The position numbers were made by a program, and so were the translations under genes. Below the pieces are notes generated by a model. That model saw only the letters and a program-made list of their open reading frames with translations, did no database searches and had not been told where the DNA came from. 64,000 nt of DNA from Chroococcidiopsis sp. TS-821 (GTDB lineage Bacteria > Cyanobacteriota > Cyanobacteriia > Cyanobacteriales > Chroococcidiopsidaceae): contig NZ_MVDI01000001.1 in NCBI RefSeq assembly GCF_002939305.1, forward strand, positions 496,001 through 560,000, read 5' to 3'. Positions 32,953 through 42,371 of this stretch are shown here, piece by piece. How positions within the stretch are numbered: the first letter of the stretch is position 1; each line of letters starts with the position of its first letter.

Positions 32953-34167
32953 ATGAATTCCTCAACTACGAATTACATAGACATTGCCGTCATCGGTGCG
33001 GGACCGCATGCGATGACTGTGGTAACGCATTTATTGCAAAAACGCCCGCAGCTACGTCAGCGGTTACTAGTTTTCGACCCCAATGGCACTTGGATGCGAC
33101 AATGGCAAAATCAATTTGCTGCCTTTGAGATTCCGCATTTACGATCGCCTGCGGTGCATCATCCCGATCCCAACCCGTATGCTTTAAGACAATTTGCGCA
33201 ATCGCGATCGCGCGAACTTTATCCGCCGTACGATCTGCCAGGAACCTTATTATTTCAAGATTTTTGCCAAGAATTAATTCGTCGTTGGTCATTACAACAT
33301 CACGTTGTCGCCGCTCAAGTTGTTCGTATTGAACCGATTAAACAATTGCGATCGCGCTTTCGTCTCTGGTTAGACAATAATCAATCAATTGTTGCGCGAC
33401 GCGTCATTCTCGCAACAGGTAGCGGTACGCTGCAAATTCCCACTTGGGTACAAAAAATCGCAGCATCCTACCCACACGACAGACTTTGCCATTCGCGTCA
33501 TGTCGATCTGCGTCATTTACAACTACACGGAGAAACGATATTAATCGTCGGTGGTGGCTTAACCAGCGGACACCTAGCTTTAGGCGCGATCGCTCGCGGT
33601 GCTAAAGTTATACTCATGTCCCGCCGCAATCTGCAAGAAAAACTCTTCGATGCCGATCCAGGTTGGCTAGGACCAAAATACCTCAAACACTTCTGGGCAG
33701 AACCGGATTGGGAAACTCGCGCCGAATTAGTTCAACAAGCAAGAAACGGCGGTTCTCTGACACCTGCAATGATGCTGCAACTGCGCCGCGCTCAACGTCA
33801 AGGAGATATCACATTATTGGAGAAATGTCAAGTAATATCTGCTACATGGCATAATGCTTGGCAAATTTGTTGTGACGACAGTAGTCAACACGAGTGCGAT
33901 CGCATTTGGCTCGCCACAGGAACCAAAGTCGATATCACCGCCGAACCTTTACTCGCAGAAATCATCGAACGCTATCCGATTCCTATTGCAAAAGGCTTAC
34001 CAGTCCTTGATAAATACTTGCGCTGGGCGGGTTGCGAATTATTCATCACCGGAGGATTAGCCGCGCTCCAAGTTGGACCTGTAGCCCGTAATTTATCTGG
34101 TGCCAGAATGGCAAGTGAAAGAATTATCCCCGCACTGTGGAAACCCAGCATTGCTTTTTCCCACTAA
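32953..34167 (+). CDS. FAD/NAD(P)-binding oxidoreductase (SidA/IucD-like)
   Basis: 404 residues from ATG 32953. FAD-binding IAVIGAGPHAMTVV is at the N-terminus, and a second dinucleotide fold ETILIVGGGLTSGHLALGAI lies mid-protein, with ATGSG and LATGTK turns. This layout is shared with flavin monooxygenases that hydroxylate lysine or ornithine in siderophore synthesis, though the similarity is loose. An earlier ATG (32929) touches the operator and would add 8 residues. It shares the Fur/Zur operator with the CobW operon, so a metal-acquisition or metal-stress role is plausible. The substrate is unknown. Confidence 0.7.
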   Translation: MNSSTTNYIDIAVIGAGPHAMTVVTHLLQKRPQLRQRLLVFDPNGTWMRQWQNQFAAFEIPHLRSPAVHHPDPNPYALRQFAQSRSRELYPPYDLPGTLLFQDFCQELIRRWSLQHHVVAAQVVRIEPIKQLRSRFRLWLDNNQSIVARRVILATGSGTLQIPTWVQKIAASYPHDRLCHSRHVDLRHLQLHGETILIVGGGLTSGHLALGAIARGAKVILMSRRNLQEKLFDADPGWLGPKYLKHFWAEPDWETRAELVQQARNGGSLTPAMMLQLRRAQRQGDITLLEKCQVISATWHNAWQICCDDSSQHECDRIWLATGTKVDITAEPLLAEIIERYPIPIAKGLPVLDKYLRWAGCELFITGGLAALQVGPVARNLSGARMASERIIPALWKPSIAFSH

Positions 34168-34190
34168 GCGATCTAGCTTGGCAACAAATA

Positions 34191-34390
34191 GCAGGGGTCA
34201 CAGGTCAGGGTTAAACTCCCCTCAAAAAAGACCATTATGAGTTTCTACAATGTCCTAACTCTATTGACTAGAGCTGTATTAGAAATCTGTGAAGACGGGT
34301 TGTGTCTATGTAGTTGCAGTTTCAACCGCCAGACACCAATAAACCTAACCCATTTGTCCGGTTCGCAATTACGCCTGACCCCTGACCCTT
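34191..34390. repeat. 200-bp element bounded by inverted GGGTCAGGGGTCAGG-type ends
   Basis: The left end GCAGGGGTCACAGGTCAGGG (34191) is the inverted partner of CCTGACCCCTGACCCTT (34374-34390). The interior has no ORF. It fills most of the 350-bp gap before sphR. The arrangement suggests a non-autonomous mobile or REP-like element. Confidence 0.5.
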
Positions 34391-34515
34391 GTCATCACCA
34401 TCAAGCTATATAAATTTCAAAATAAATTTGTATATTAATTTTATAAGTAGGAGAACTACGTATACCATCAGAGGTAGATAATAATTATGCAGCCTACTCG
34501 CGAAATATTGAATTG

Positions 34516-35268
34516 ATGTTTACTCTTGAACCAGCCAAATGTCCTCCGAGGGCAGAAATTGGACAAATGAGCCGCATCTTAGTCGTCGAGGACGAAGAGT
34601 TAATCCGCGAAATGCTAGTTCTCGCGCTAGAGGCTGAAGGTTATGCGATCGCAACTGCTGCGGATGGCAGAACAGCATTATCCATGCTGCAAACTACCGA
34701 GGCAATTCAAAGCGAAGTTCCGTTCGATTTAGTCGTATTAGACTTGATGCTACCGCAAATCAACGGTCTCGATGTCTGTCGCCTACTCCGCCATCAAGGA
34801 AATCAAATCCCCATCCTCATTCTGAGTGCAAAAGGCAGCGAAACAGATCGCGTCTTAGGTTTAGAAGTAGGAGCTGACGACTACCTTACCAAACCTTTCA
34901 GTATGCGCGAACTCATTGCTCGATGTCGTGCTTTGTTACGTCGCCAGCGCTTCAATAGCCTACCGCAACTACCGCTACTCCAGTTTAAAGATGTCACGCT
35001 CTACACGCAAGAATGTCGGGTTACTGTACGCGGTGAAGAAGCAAGTCTCTCCCCAAAAGAATTTCGTCTACTCGAACTATTCATGACATACCCTCGCCGC
35101 GTTTGGTCGCGCGAGCAATTACTCGATCAAGTCTGGGGCGCAGATTTTATTGGTGACAGCAAAACCGTTGACGTACACATCCGTTGGCTACGCGAAAAAT
35201 TAGAAAAAGACCCCAGCCACCCCGAATACATCATCACTGTACGCGGCTTCGGCTACCGCTTTGGTTAA
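34516..35268 (+). CDS. sphR: phosphate response regulator SphR (PhoB-type, OmpR family)
   Basis: About 250 residues. Receiver domain from ILVVEDEELIREML to about 145, with phospho-Asp in DLVVLDLMLPQING, Thr/Ser in ILSAKG and Lys in YLTKPFS. A winged helix follows, with LSPKEFRLLELFMTYPRRVW and VDVHIRWLREKLEKDPS. Together with the kinase and PhoU genes after it, this is the phosphate-starvation switch of cyanobacteria. The ATG at 34516 keeps a ~17-residue leader that many homologues have; ATG 34567 is the alternative. Confidence 0.85.
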   Translation: MFTLEPAKCPPRAEIGQMSRILVVEDEELIREMLVLALEAEGYAIATAADGRTALSMLQTTEAIQSEVPFDLVVLDLMLPQINGLDVCRLLRHQGNQIPILILSAKGSETDRVLGLEVGADDYLTKPFSMRELIARCRALLRRQRFNSLPQLPLLQFKDVTLYTQECRVTVRGEEASLSPKEFRLLELFMTYPRRVWSREQLLDQVWGADFIGDSKTVDVHIRWLREKLEKDPSHPEYIITVRGFGYRFG

Positions 35269-35421
35269 GATACGAGTAAGTGACTGGTGGCTAGTCGTGA
35301 GGGATTGGTTCTTTGCACGAAAGCCTGTGGAGCGTCCCCCAACCGCTGACTCACATTAACTCATTTTCTGCCAAAACCGATAAGCTAGTAGCAGATAGGT
35401 AAAAAAAGCTATGAGCTTTGA

Positions 35422-36705
35422 ATGGCGTTGTTGGAATTCTTATTGGGACTGGCGATAGGACTGGGAATTTGGTTTTGGCAATGTACCAGATTCCAAAAAA
35501 AATTACAGCAAGTGTTGCGCAGGCTTCCTTCTGAAGCTACAGAAATTTCGCTACCTTCGATTAATTTACTGCAGCGAGCAATCATTAGACAAAAAGAGCA
35601 AAACGCCAAGTTACAAGCAAAAATTGACTTGAGCGAATATCTCTTAGAAGTTGCGCCTATAGGCTATTTAGAAGTAGATGAAGAAAATCAATTGCTGTGC
35701 TGTAACCCCCAAGCGCAGCAGTTATTGAATATCCAAAAGTGGAACCCACAACAATTGAGGCTACTTTTAGAGCTCGTGCGATCGTATGAATTAGACCATC
35801 TGATTGACAAAACCCGCAACCAGCAACAGCCACAAGTCAAAGAATGGGTATTTCACCCAGCTTTTACAAATACCATGTCCATCGGCGAAGCTCAACCCCG
35901 CACGTTACGAGCGTTCGGCTATTCGTTACCAGAAGGAAGAGTCGCTGTCTTTATTGAAAATCGCCAACCATTAGTAGAACTCGCGCAATCTCGCGATCGC
36001 ATGCTTTCCGATTTAGCCCACGAATTAAAAACACCACTTACCTCAATTCGTCTTGTCGCCGAAACTTTGCACGATCAGCTACAACCACCACTTCAGCGTT
36101 GGGCGGCGCGCATCCTCCCAGAAATTGACCGCTTGATCAACTTAGTTCAAGACTGGCTAGAACTCAATCAACTCGAAGCTAACGGTAAATTAAATCGCCA
36201 AAATGTCGAAGTGCGATCGCTCATCAACAGGGTGTGGGAAACCCTCGAACCTTTAGCGCAAAATAAACAAATACAATTAAGTTATTCTGGTCCCGAAGTT
36301 GTATGGCTCAACGCTGATGAATCGCGACTTTATCGCTTGTTCTTGAATTTATTTGATAACAGCATCAAATACAACCCTCCCACCGGAAAAATTGACGTCA
36401 AGCTCAGTATTATCGCAGCCGAGCTCCAGATCGATATTATTGATTCTGGTCCAGGTTTTCCCAGCAGCGATTTACCTTATGTGTTTAATCGCCTCTACCG
36501 AGGAGATCCCGCACGCACGCGTCAGCAAGCTCCTTCAACCGTTCCAAGTTATTCTATCAGTTCAGGTTGTGGTTTGGGCTTGGCGATCGCCCGCCAAATT
36601 GTTTTAGCACACGGCGGAACAATCAAAGCAATGAATCATCCGCAAACAGGTGGCGCTTGGTTACAAATTCTGCTTCCAGAGGTATTAGCGAATCCTCAAA
36701 ATTAG
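35422..36705 (+). CDS. sphS: phosphate sensor histidine kinase SphS (PhoR-type)
   Basis: 427 residues. An N-terminal hydrophobic segment (LLEFLLGLAIGLGIWFW) anchors it without a large periplasmic domain, as in PhoR. Then comes a PAS-like region (APIGYLEVDEENQLLCC), DHp with the phospho-His in LAHELKTPLTSIR, and an ATPase domain with NLFDNSIKYNP (N box), DSGPGF (G1) and GCGLGLAIA (G2). It phosphorylates SphR when phosphate is low, through contact with the Pst transporter and PhoU. It lies 150 bp after sphR and 45 bp before phoU. Confidence 0.85.
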   Translation: MALLEFLLGLAIGLGIWFWQCTRFQKKLQQVLRRLPSEATEISLPSINLLQRAIIRQKEQNAKLQAKIDLSEYLLEVAPIGYLEVDEENQLLCCNPQAQQLLNIQKWNPQQLRLLLELVRSYELDHLIDKTRNQQQPQVKEWVFHPAFTNTMSIGEAQPRTLRAFGYSLPEGRVAVFIENRQPLVELAQSRDRMLSDLAHELKTPLTSIRLVAETLHDQLQPPLQRWAARILPEIDRLINLVQDWLELNQLEANGKLNRQNVEVRSLINRVWETLEPLAQNKQIQLSYSGPEVVWLNADESRLYRLFLNLFDNSIKYNPPTGKIDVKLSIIAAELQIDIIDSGPGFPSSDLPYVFNRLYRGDPARTRQQAPSTVPSYSISSGCGLGLAIARQIVLAHGGTIKAMNHPQTGGAWLQILLPEVLANPQN

Positions 36706-36750
36706 CACTAACATGAAGGTACCACACAACCAAAATCTTGAGCGCAAACA

Positions 36751-37419
36751 TTGCGAAGCGTGAATGTTAATTCGAGTTCGGAGCGCCGCCACTTTGAACG
36801 CCGCCTCAAAAGCTTAGAGCGTGATGTTCTCCGCATGGGAGCTTTAGTAGAAAATTCCTTTAGGCTGAGTCATCAAGCATTGTTTGCCCGCAACTTAGAA
36901 ATTGCCAAAGAACTCCCCCGCCTGGATAAACAAATCGATCGCTTCTACAAACAAATCGAGTTAGAGTGTGCGGCATTACTAACATCAGAATCTCCCGTAG
37001 CACAGGATTTACGTTTACTAAGTGCCTTCATGCAACTTGTCCGCGATTTGGAGCGCATCGGTGATTATGCCAAGGATTTAGCCGAAATCGCCATCAAACT
37101 TTTTCGTTATCCCCCACACTACTGCATTCCTCAAATCGAAGCAATGTCGCTTCACGCGCAAGCAATGCTTGCCACTAGTTTAGTTGCACTTGCAGATCTC
37201 GATGCCGATGCTGGAAAAGCAGTCAAACAGCTTGATGACTTCGTAGATAACTCTTATGACACACTCTACCAAACCTTAGCAACCGAACGCGATATTCAAG
37301 GTGTTGTCGAACCAATTTTGTTGTTAGTACTAGTCATTCGACATTTAGAACGCATGGCAGATCATGCAACTAATATTGGTCAAAGAGTAGCCTACATTGT
37401 CACTGGTCATAGATCTTAG
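36751..37419 (+). CDS. phoU: phosphate signalling protein PhoU
   Basis: 222 residues with two PhoU helical repeats: RRLKSLERDVLRMGALVENS at the start, and the signatures DLRLLSAFMQLVRDLERIGDYA and VIRHLERMADHATNIGQRVA. The E/DxxxD sites bind metal clusters. PhoU links the Pst transporter to the kinase and shuts signalling off when phosphate is ample. A TTG at 36751 (MRSV...) fits homologues; GTG at 36760 is the alternative. Confidence 0.85.
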   Translation: MRSVNVNSSSERRHFERRLKSLERDVLRMGALVENSFRLSHQALFARNLEIAKELPRLDKQIDRFYKQIELECAALLTSESPVAQDLRLLSAFMQLVRDLERIGDYAKDLAEIAIKLFRYPPHYCIPQIEAMSLHAQAMLATSLVALADLDADAGKAVKQLDDFVDNSYDTLYQTLATERDIQGVVEPILLLVLVIRHLERMADHATNIGQRVAYIVTGHRS

Positions 37420-37479
37420 CACAACTTTGTTGCAGGATTTTTGTGCGTTATCCAAGGCTATTTACCTATTGCTCTAATC

Positions 37480-37509
37480 TTTAACAAAAGCCTTACCTGT
37501 TCTTAAACT
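37480..37509 (+). promoter_or_regulatory. possible Pho box
   Basis: Three octamers at 11-bp spacing resemble the cyanobacterial Pho box unit CTTAACCT: TTTAACAA (5/8), CCTTACCT (6/8) and CTTAAACT (7/8), each separated by 3 bases. It lies 60 bp after phoU and 320 bp before the Crp-type gene at 37830. The distance to any start is long, so the site is tentative. The rest of 37420-37829 is AT-rich and holds no convincing gene. Confidence 0.3.
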
Positions 37510-37829
37510 TGTAGCTTTAAGATTATTATCATTAAAGCTATAGTAAAAGCCATAGGCTAATTCAACGTTATTATAGTCGCGCTTAAGCTTACAACAGCTA
37601 ATAAAACTTAAGTGTGTTAACTTGACTTTACGATTTGCTCTCACAGGTGTGGTTTTTTGCTTAAAAAATCTAGTTAGTTTTATCAATGCAAGATTTAACA
37701 AACTAACGTATCTAAAATATTTAAACTTAACTGAAATGTGCAGCCTATGGAGAACGAAATTTACCACAACACGAGTGAAGATTAATCGATAATAACCACA
37801 CCAACGAAACAAAAACGGTTAAACCAAAT

Positions 37830-38396
37830 ATGACTATCTCCGCTCCAAACCCACCTTTACCTTCTCCAATTAGTCAGCGCATATTTAGCCGTAAAGAACT
37901 CATTCCACCACGTCAAGATCTTTTGTGGAAAATCGAACGTGGAGCCGTACGTACCTTTACCTGGAGCGAACAAGGGACATTAATTACATTGGGATATTGG
38001 GGAGCAGACGATGTAGTAGGTTATCCTCTTTCACGCGTCAATCCTTATCAAATCGAGTGCTTAACCAGCGTAGAGATGAGTCTTTTGCCTGCAGGATTGT
38101 GGCACGAAGCAGTAGATGCAATGTTACTACACATCCAACAATCAGAAGAACTCCTCAGTATCGTGCATCGCAAACCTGTGTCTATGCGACTGTGGCACTT
38201 TTTAATCTGGCTATCAGAGAAGTTTGGTCGCGAAGTCGAACAAGGGCGGTTAATTGATTTAGCGATTACGCATCAAGAGATAGCAGAAGTAATCAACACG
38301 ACACGTGTCTCTGTAACTCGATTATTGCAGCAATTTGAAGAGGAGGGAATGTTGCTGCGTTATCAAAGACGGTTGATTTTATGTTTAAGGAAATAA
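37830..38396 (+). CDS. Crp/Fnr-family regulator with NtcA-like HTH (paralogue 2)
   Basis: 188 residues, the same length and layout as paralogue 1 at 29822-30388 (shared IERGAVR, LGYWGA, PYQIECLTSVE, FGR, ITHQEIAEVINTTRVSVTRL). The cyclic-nucleotide-binding region lacks an obvious cAMP cassette. It stands directly upstream of two SLH porin genes in the same direction and may control outer-membrane permeability. The ATG at 37830 follows a 410-bp intergenic region. Confidence 0.8.
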   Translation: MTISAPNPPLPSPISQRIFSRKELIPPRQDLLWKIERGAVRTFTWSEQGTLITLGYWGADDVVGYPLSRVNPYQIECLTSVEMSLLPAGLWHEAVDAMLLHIQQSEELLSIVHRKPVSMRLWHFLIWLSEKFGREVEQGRLIDLAITHQEIAEVINTTRVSVTRLLQQFEEEGMLLRYQRRLILCLRK

Positions 38397-38534
38397 TCAA
38401 CCAATCGAAATCAAAAAGTAATGGAAATTAGTAGAGCCACTATCGGCTTTGGAATAATGTAAACTTGAATAATCTACGCGTTACAGCAAATATACTTATT
38501 TGTCTGTAACACAATTTGGTGTGAGAGATGAACA

Positions 38535-40175
38535 ATGACAAAAATATTCTGGAATGCTTTGCGGCTCAGTCCAGTCCTATTAGGAGCAACCCTGCTGCTA
38601 GCTGACCGCGTGCAAGCAAATGAGACGCCAGCAGACATTGTAGTGCCAACAGCAACCACAAGCCAAGTGGCATCTCAAGTCGAACCAGCGCCGCAAATGG
38701 TCATAAGCCAAGCGCCGACCAATAATTCCCTGGCACAAGTGACATCAGTGTCGCAGTTATCCGACGTGCAGCCGACCGACTGGGCATTTCAAGCGTTACA
38801 GTCGTTAGTCGAGCGCTACGGTTGTATTGCCGGCTATCCAGATGGAACGTATCGCGGCAATCGCGCCTTGACCCGCTTTGAATTCGCCGCTGGGTTAAAC
38901 GCCTGTTTAGACCGCGTTAACGAGTTGATCGCCACCGCCACCGCCGACCAAGTGACCCGCGAAGACTTAGCAACTCTGCAGCGCCTGCAAGAAGAATTTG
39001 CCGCAGAAATTGCAACGCTGCGCGGTCGCGTGGATGCGCTCGAAGCACAAACCGCAGAACTAGAGGCAAATCAGTTCTCAACCACAACCGTCCTCAACGG
39101 CGAAGTGATCTTCGGCATCTCGGACGTGTTTGGCGACTCAGCCGTCGGTGGCGCCGACTTAGAGTACAACACCGTTGTTGGCGCGCGGGCGCGGTTGAAC
39201 TTTGACACTAGTTTTACCGGTAAAGATCGCTTAAGAACGCGTCTCCAAGCAGCAAACCTTGACAACAATAGTGATGAAACGGGGACAGCAATGACCCGTT
39301 TAGGCTTTGACACCAACACGGGGAACGATGTTGAAATTGATGACTTTTACTATCGTTTCCCCATTGGTAACGCCGCTTTAGTTCAACTTAACTTCACGAA
39401 TGCTGAACTTGACGATAACATTTTCACCTTCAACCCAGCGTTTGAAAGCAGCGGTAGTGGTGCAATATCCCGCTATGGTCGATTCAGCCCAATTTACCGC
39501 CAAGCTGAAGGTGGTGCTGGCATAACCTTAACACTTAATCCAGACGGTCCTCTTTCTTTATCTGGAGCGTTCTTTGCACCGGATGCAGAAGACCCTGGCA
39601 CAGGTAGTGGACTCTTTAATGGTGCTTACGGCGCTATAGGTCAACTTTCCTGGCGTGCTAATGATACTTTCAGTATCGGTGCTACTTATGCACGTACCTA
39701 TCAAAATACAGAAAGCGGTATCAATCTATTCGGTTCTACGGGTAGCGCTAATGCTAACGCACCTTTTGGCGAAGTAGCAACTGAAGCTAACCACTACGGC
39801 GTGCAAGCCAGTTTAAAACTCGGTACAACCTTAAACCTCTCAGGTTGGGTAGGTTACTCAACTGCGGATGCTTTAGCAGGACCCAACGCAGGTGCTGATG
39901 CGAATATGTTCTACTGGGCAACTGCACTAGCAATACAAGATTTGGGTAGAGAAGGTAGTCAGTTAGGTTTGATCTTTGGTCAACCTCCGAGAGTAACAGA
40001 CAGCGCTCTAGTCGAAGACCCAGATACTTCCTATCATCTTGAAGGATTGTATCGCCTACAGCTTACCGAAAATGTTGCTATCACTCCTGGCGTATTAGTG
40101 ATCTTTAATCCAGAACACAATAATGCTAACGACACGATTTATGTAGGAACACTCCGTACTACATTCTCGTTTTAA
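38535..40175 (+). CDS. SLH-domain carbohydrate/iron-type outer-membrane porin, copy 1
   Basis: 546 residues. A signal peptide (ALRLSPVLLGATLLLADRVQ, ANE) is followed by an S-layer homology domain (LSDVQPTDWAFQALQSLVER, YGCIAGYPDGTYRGNRALTR, FEFAAG). A coiled coil (LARL-like, VTREDLATLQRLQEEFAAEI) and a long OprB-type beta-barrel follow, ending in Phe (TLRTTFSF), the outer-membrane insertion signal. Cyanobacterial members, SomA/SomB-like, are the main porins, anchored to peptidoglycan through SLH. Some are annotated as iron-uptake porins. GAGAGATGAACA precedes the ATG. Its first 650 bp are identical to copy 2. Confidence 0.85.
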   Translation: MTKIFWNALRLSPVLLGATLLLADRVQANETPADIVVPTATTSQVASQVEPAPQMVISQAPTNNSLAQVTSVSQLSDVQPTDWAFQALQSLVERYGCIAGYPDGTYRGNRALTRFEFAAGLNACLDRVNELIATATADQVTREDLATLQRLQEEFAAEIATLRGRVDALEAQTAELEANQFSTTTVLNGEVIFGISDVFGDSAVGGADLEYNTVVGARARLNFDTSFTGKDRLRTRLQAANLDNNSDETGTAMTRLGFDTNTGNDVEIDDFYYRFPIGNAALVQLNFTNAELDDNIFTFNPAFESSGSGAISRYGRFSPIYRQAEGGAGITLTLNPDGPLSLSGAFFAPDAEDPGTGSGLFNGAYGAIGQLSWRANDTFSIGATYARTYQNTESGINLFGSTGSANANAPFGEVATEANHYGVQASLKLGTTLNLSGWVGYSTADALAGPNAGADANMFYWATALAIQDLGREGSQLGLIFGQPPRVTDSALVEDPDTSYHLEGLYRLQLTENVAITPGVLVIFNPEHNNANDTIYVGTLRTTFSF

Positions 40176-40413
40176 GAGACACGATCAACGCGCTGTAACT
40201 ATAGTTTAATCTTCCATTTTTTTGGAGTGACAATTTCAATACCAAAAACAATGCATCTAGAAATTCTTATGTCAATTACTTATTTTTTTTTATATAAATT
40301 CTAGAGAAATCACGGGTAAAAGATAAGAGATTTGCTTGTATAATCTAATGCTGATGGCAGATATACTTCAAACCTATAATCTGTTCAAAAATCGGTGTGA
40401 GAGAGATAAACTA

Positions 40414-42045
40414 ATGACAAAAATATTCTGGAATGCTTTGCGGCTCAGTCCAGTCCTATTAGGAGCAACCCTGCTGCTAGCTGACCGCGTGCAAGCAAAT
40501 GAGACGCCAGCAGACATTGTAGTGCCAACAGCAACCACAAGCCAAGTGGCATCTCAAGTCGAACCAGCGCCGCAAATGGTCATAAGCCAAGCGCCGACCA
40601 ATAATTCCCTGGCACAAGTGACATCAGTGTCGCAGTTATCCGACGTGCAGCCGACCGACTGGGCATTTCAAGCGTTACAGTCGTTAGTCGAGCGCTACGG
40701 TTGTATTGCCGGCTATCCAGATGGAACGTATCGCGGCAATCGCGCCTTGACCCGCTTTGAATTCGCCGCTGGGTTAAACGCCTGTTTAGACCGCGTTAAC
40801 GAGTTGATCGCCACCGCCACCGCCGACCAAGTGACCCGCGAAGACTTAGCAACTCTGCAGCGCCTGCAAGAAGAATTTGCCGCAGAAATTGCAACGCTGC
40901 GCGGTCGCGTGGATGCGCTCGAAGCACAAACCGCAGAACTAGAGGCAAATCAGTTCTCAACCACAACCGTCCTCAACGGCGAAGTGATCTTCGGCATCTC
41001 GGACGTGTTTGGCGACTCAGCCGTCGGTGGCGCCGACTTAGAGTACAACACCGTTGTTGGCGCGCGAGCGCGGTTGAACTTTGACACCAGCTTTGGTGGT
41101 CGAGATCTATTGAGAACGCGTCTCCAAGCAGCAAACTTTGATAATACCACTAACGAGACGGGGACAGCAATGACCCGTTTAGGCTTTGACACCAACACGG
41201 GGAACGATGTTGAAATCGATGACTTGTTTTATCGTTTCCCCATTGGTAACGCCGCTTTAGTTCAACTTAATGCTAATGCAGGACTAGATAGCGGGCTATT
41301 CACCTTCAACCCTGCTTTTGACAGTACTGGTCGCGGTTCAATCTCGCGTTACGGTCAACGTAGCTCAATCTACCGCACAGGCGGCACCGGTGCTGGATTA
41401 TCTGTGATCTTGAATCCAGAAGGTCCTTTCACCGTATCGGGGGCGTTCATTGCGCCTACGGCAAACACTCCTGAAGCAGGTACAGGAGTCTTTCAAGGGG
41501 CTTACACTGCTTTAGGTCAAGTTGCTCTCCGAATCAGCGATACTTTCACAATTGGTGCAACCTACGCTCGTGCTTATCAAAACACAGCCAGCGGAATTAA
41601 CTTGTTTGGCTCAACAGGTAGCGGTAATGCTAACGCACCGTTTGGTGACGTTGCTACCGAAGCTAACCACTACGGCTTGCAAGCAAGCTTACAACTGGGT
41701 ACCACCTTGAACCTTTCAGGTTGGGCAGGTTACTCGACTGCTGATGCTTTAGTAGGACCTGCCGCTGATGCAGATATATTCTACTGGGCAGCTTCATTAG
41801 CACTACAAGACTTCGGTAGAGAAGGCAATCAGCTGGGTATCGTTTTTGGTCAACCACCGCGAGTTACAGAAAGCACAATTGCTACAGACCCAGACATTTC
41901 CTACCATCTTGAAGGATTCTACCGCCTACAGCTTACCGAAAATGTTTCGATTACTCCTGGCGTATTAGTGATCTTTAATCCAGAACACAATAATGCCAAC
42001 GATACAATTTATGTAGGAACACTTCGTACTACATTCTCGTTCTAA
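40414..42045 (+). CDS. SLH-domain outer-membrane porin, copy 2
   Basis: 543 residues from ATG 40414, chosen by identity with copy 1; upstream in-frame ATGs to 40336 are ignored. Same layout: signal peptide, SLH, coiled coil, barrel, terminal FSF. From residue about 217 the barrel differs from copy 1 in loops such as NFDNTTNETG and APTANTPEAGTGVF, which should alter pore size or charge. It is followed by a strong terminator. The two genes may be used under different conditions. Confidence 0.85.
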   Translation: MTKIFWNALRLSPVLLGATLLLADRVQANETPADIVVPTATTSQVASQVEPAPQMVISQAPTNNSLAQVTSVSQLSDVQPTDWAFQALQSLVERYGCIAGYPDGTYRGNRALTRFEFAAGLNACLDRVNELIATATADQVTREDLATLQRLQEEFAAEIATLRGRVDALEAQTAELEANQFSTTTVLNGEVIFGISDVFGDSAVGGADLEYNTVVGARARLNFDTSFGGRDLLRTRLQAANFDNTTNETGTAMTRLGFDTNTGNDVEIDDLFYRFPIGNAALVQLNANAGLDSGLFTFNPAFDSTGRGSISRYGQRSSIYRTGGTGAGLSVILNPEGPFTVSGAFIAPTANTPEAGTGVFQGAYTALGQVALRISDTFTIGATYARAYQNTASGINLFGSTGSGNANAPFGDVATEANHYGLQASLQLGTTLNLSGWAGYSTADALVGPAADADIFYWAASLALQDFGREGNQLGIVFGQPPRVTESTIATDPDISYHLEGFYRLQLTENVSITPGVLVIFNPEHNNANDTIYVGTLRTTFSF

Positions 42046-42075
42046 AGTAATTATTAGAACTATTTAGCCGAGGCT

Positions 42076-42112
42076 GGGGCGATCGCTACTTTGGTCGCCC
42101 CACTTATTTTTT
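42076..42112 (+). terminator. Rho-independent terminator after porin copy 2
   Basis: GGGGCGA at 42076-42082 pairs with TCGCCCC at 42095-42101 and is followed by a T-run at 42107-42112. It also contains a HIP1 half. It lies 31 bp after the porin stop and ends before the convergent zinc-ribbon gene. Confidence 0.8.
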
Positions 42113-42116
42113 CATA

Positions 42117-42371
42117 TTAAGTTGATTGCTGCTCAGAGGAAAACTTTGAAGGCGGGCGATCGCTACTCCAAGCCCACCACACACAGCCACAACGACACTG
42201 ATAAAACTCTTGCCACTTGCGGCGATAATTATCGGTCATCACAGGCGATCGCCGATTCAGCCACACATTTTCCGCATCTCGACTCGAAGCACGACAAGTA
42301 GGACAGCAAAATTCATACGCGTGAATTGCTTTTTTAGTCCATTCAGGCGGAACAGGAGCAAACGCATCCAT
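42117..42371 (-). CDS. small zinc-ribbon-like conserved protein
   Basis: 84 residues with two Cys pairs, FCCPTC (about 22-27) and CRCGCVWW (about 59-66), spaced as in a zinc ribbon. It is otherwise uncharacterised. Such proteins are seen in many cyanobacteria. The Arg/Trp-rich middle could bind nucleic acid, but no function can be given. It converges with the porin gene. Confidence 0.55.
   Translation of the reverse strand: MDAFAPVPPEWTKKAIHAYEFCCPTCRASSRDAENVWLNRRSPVMTDNYRRKWQEFYQCRCGCVWWAWSSDRPPSKFSSEQQST

Noticed and set aside
37523-37540. Fur-box half-site (TGATAAT on the minus strand) upstream of the second Crp gene
   Set aside because: Only one half matches; the other is too degenerate to call an operator.
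37474-37812. 112-codon open frame on the minus strand between phoU and the Crp-type gene
   Set aside because: AT-rich, unusual composition, no family resemblance and no ribosome-binding sequence; likely chance.
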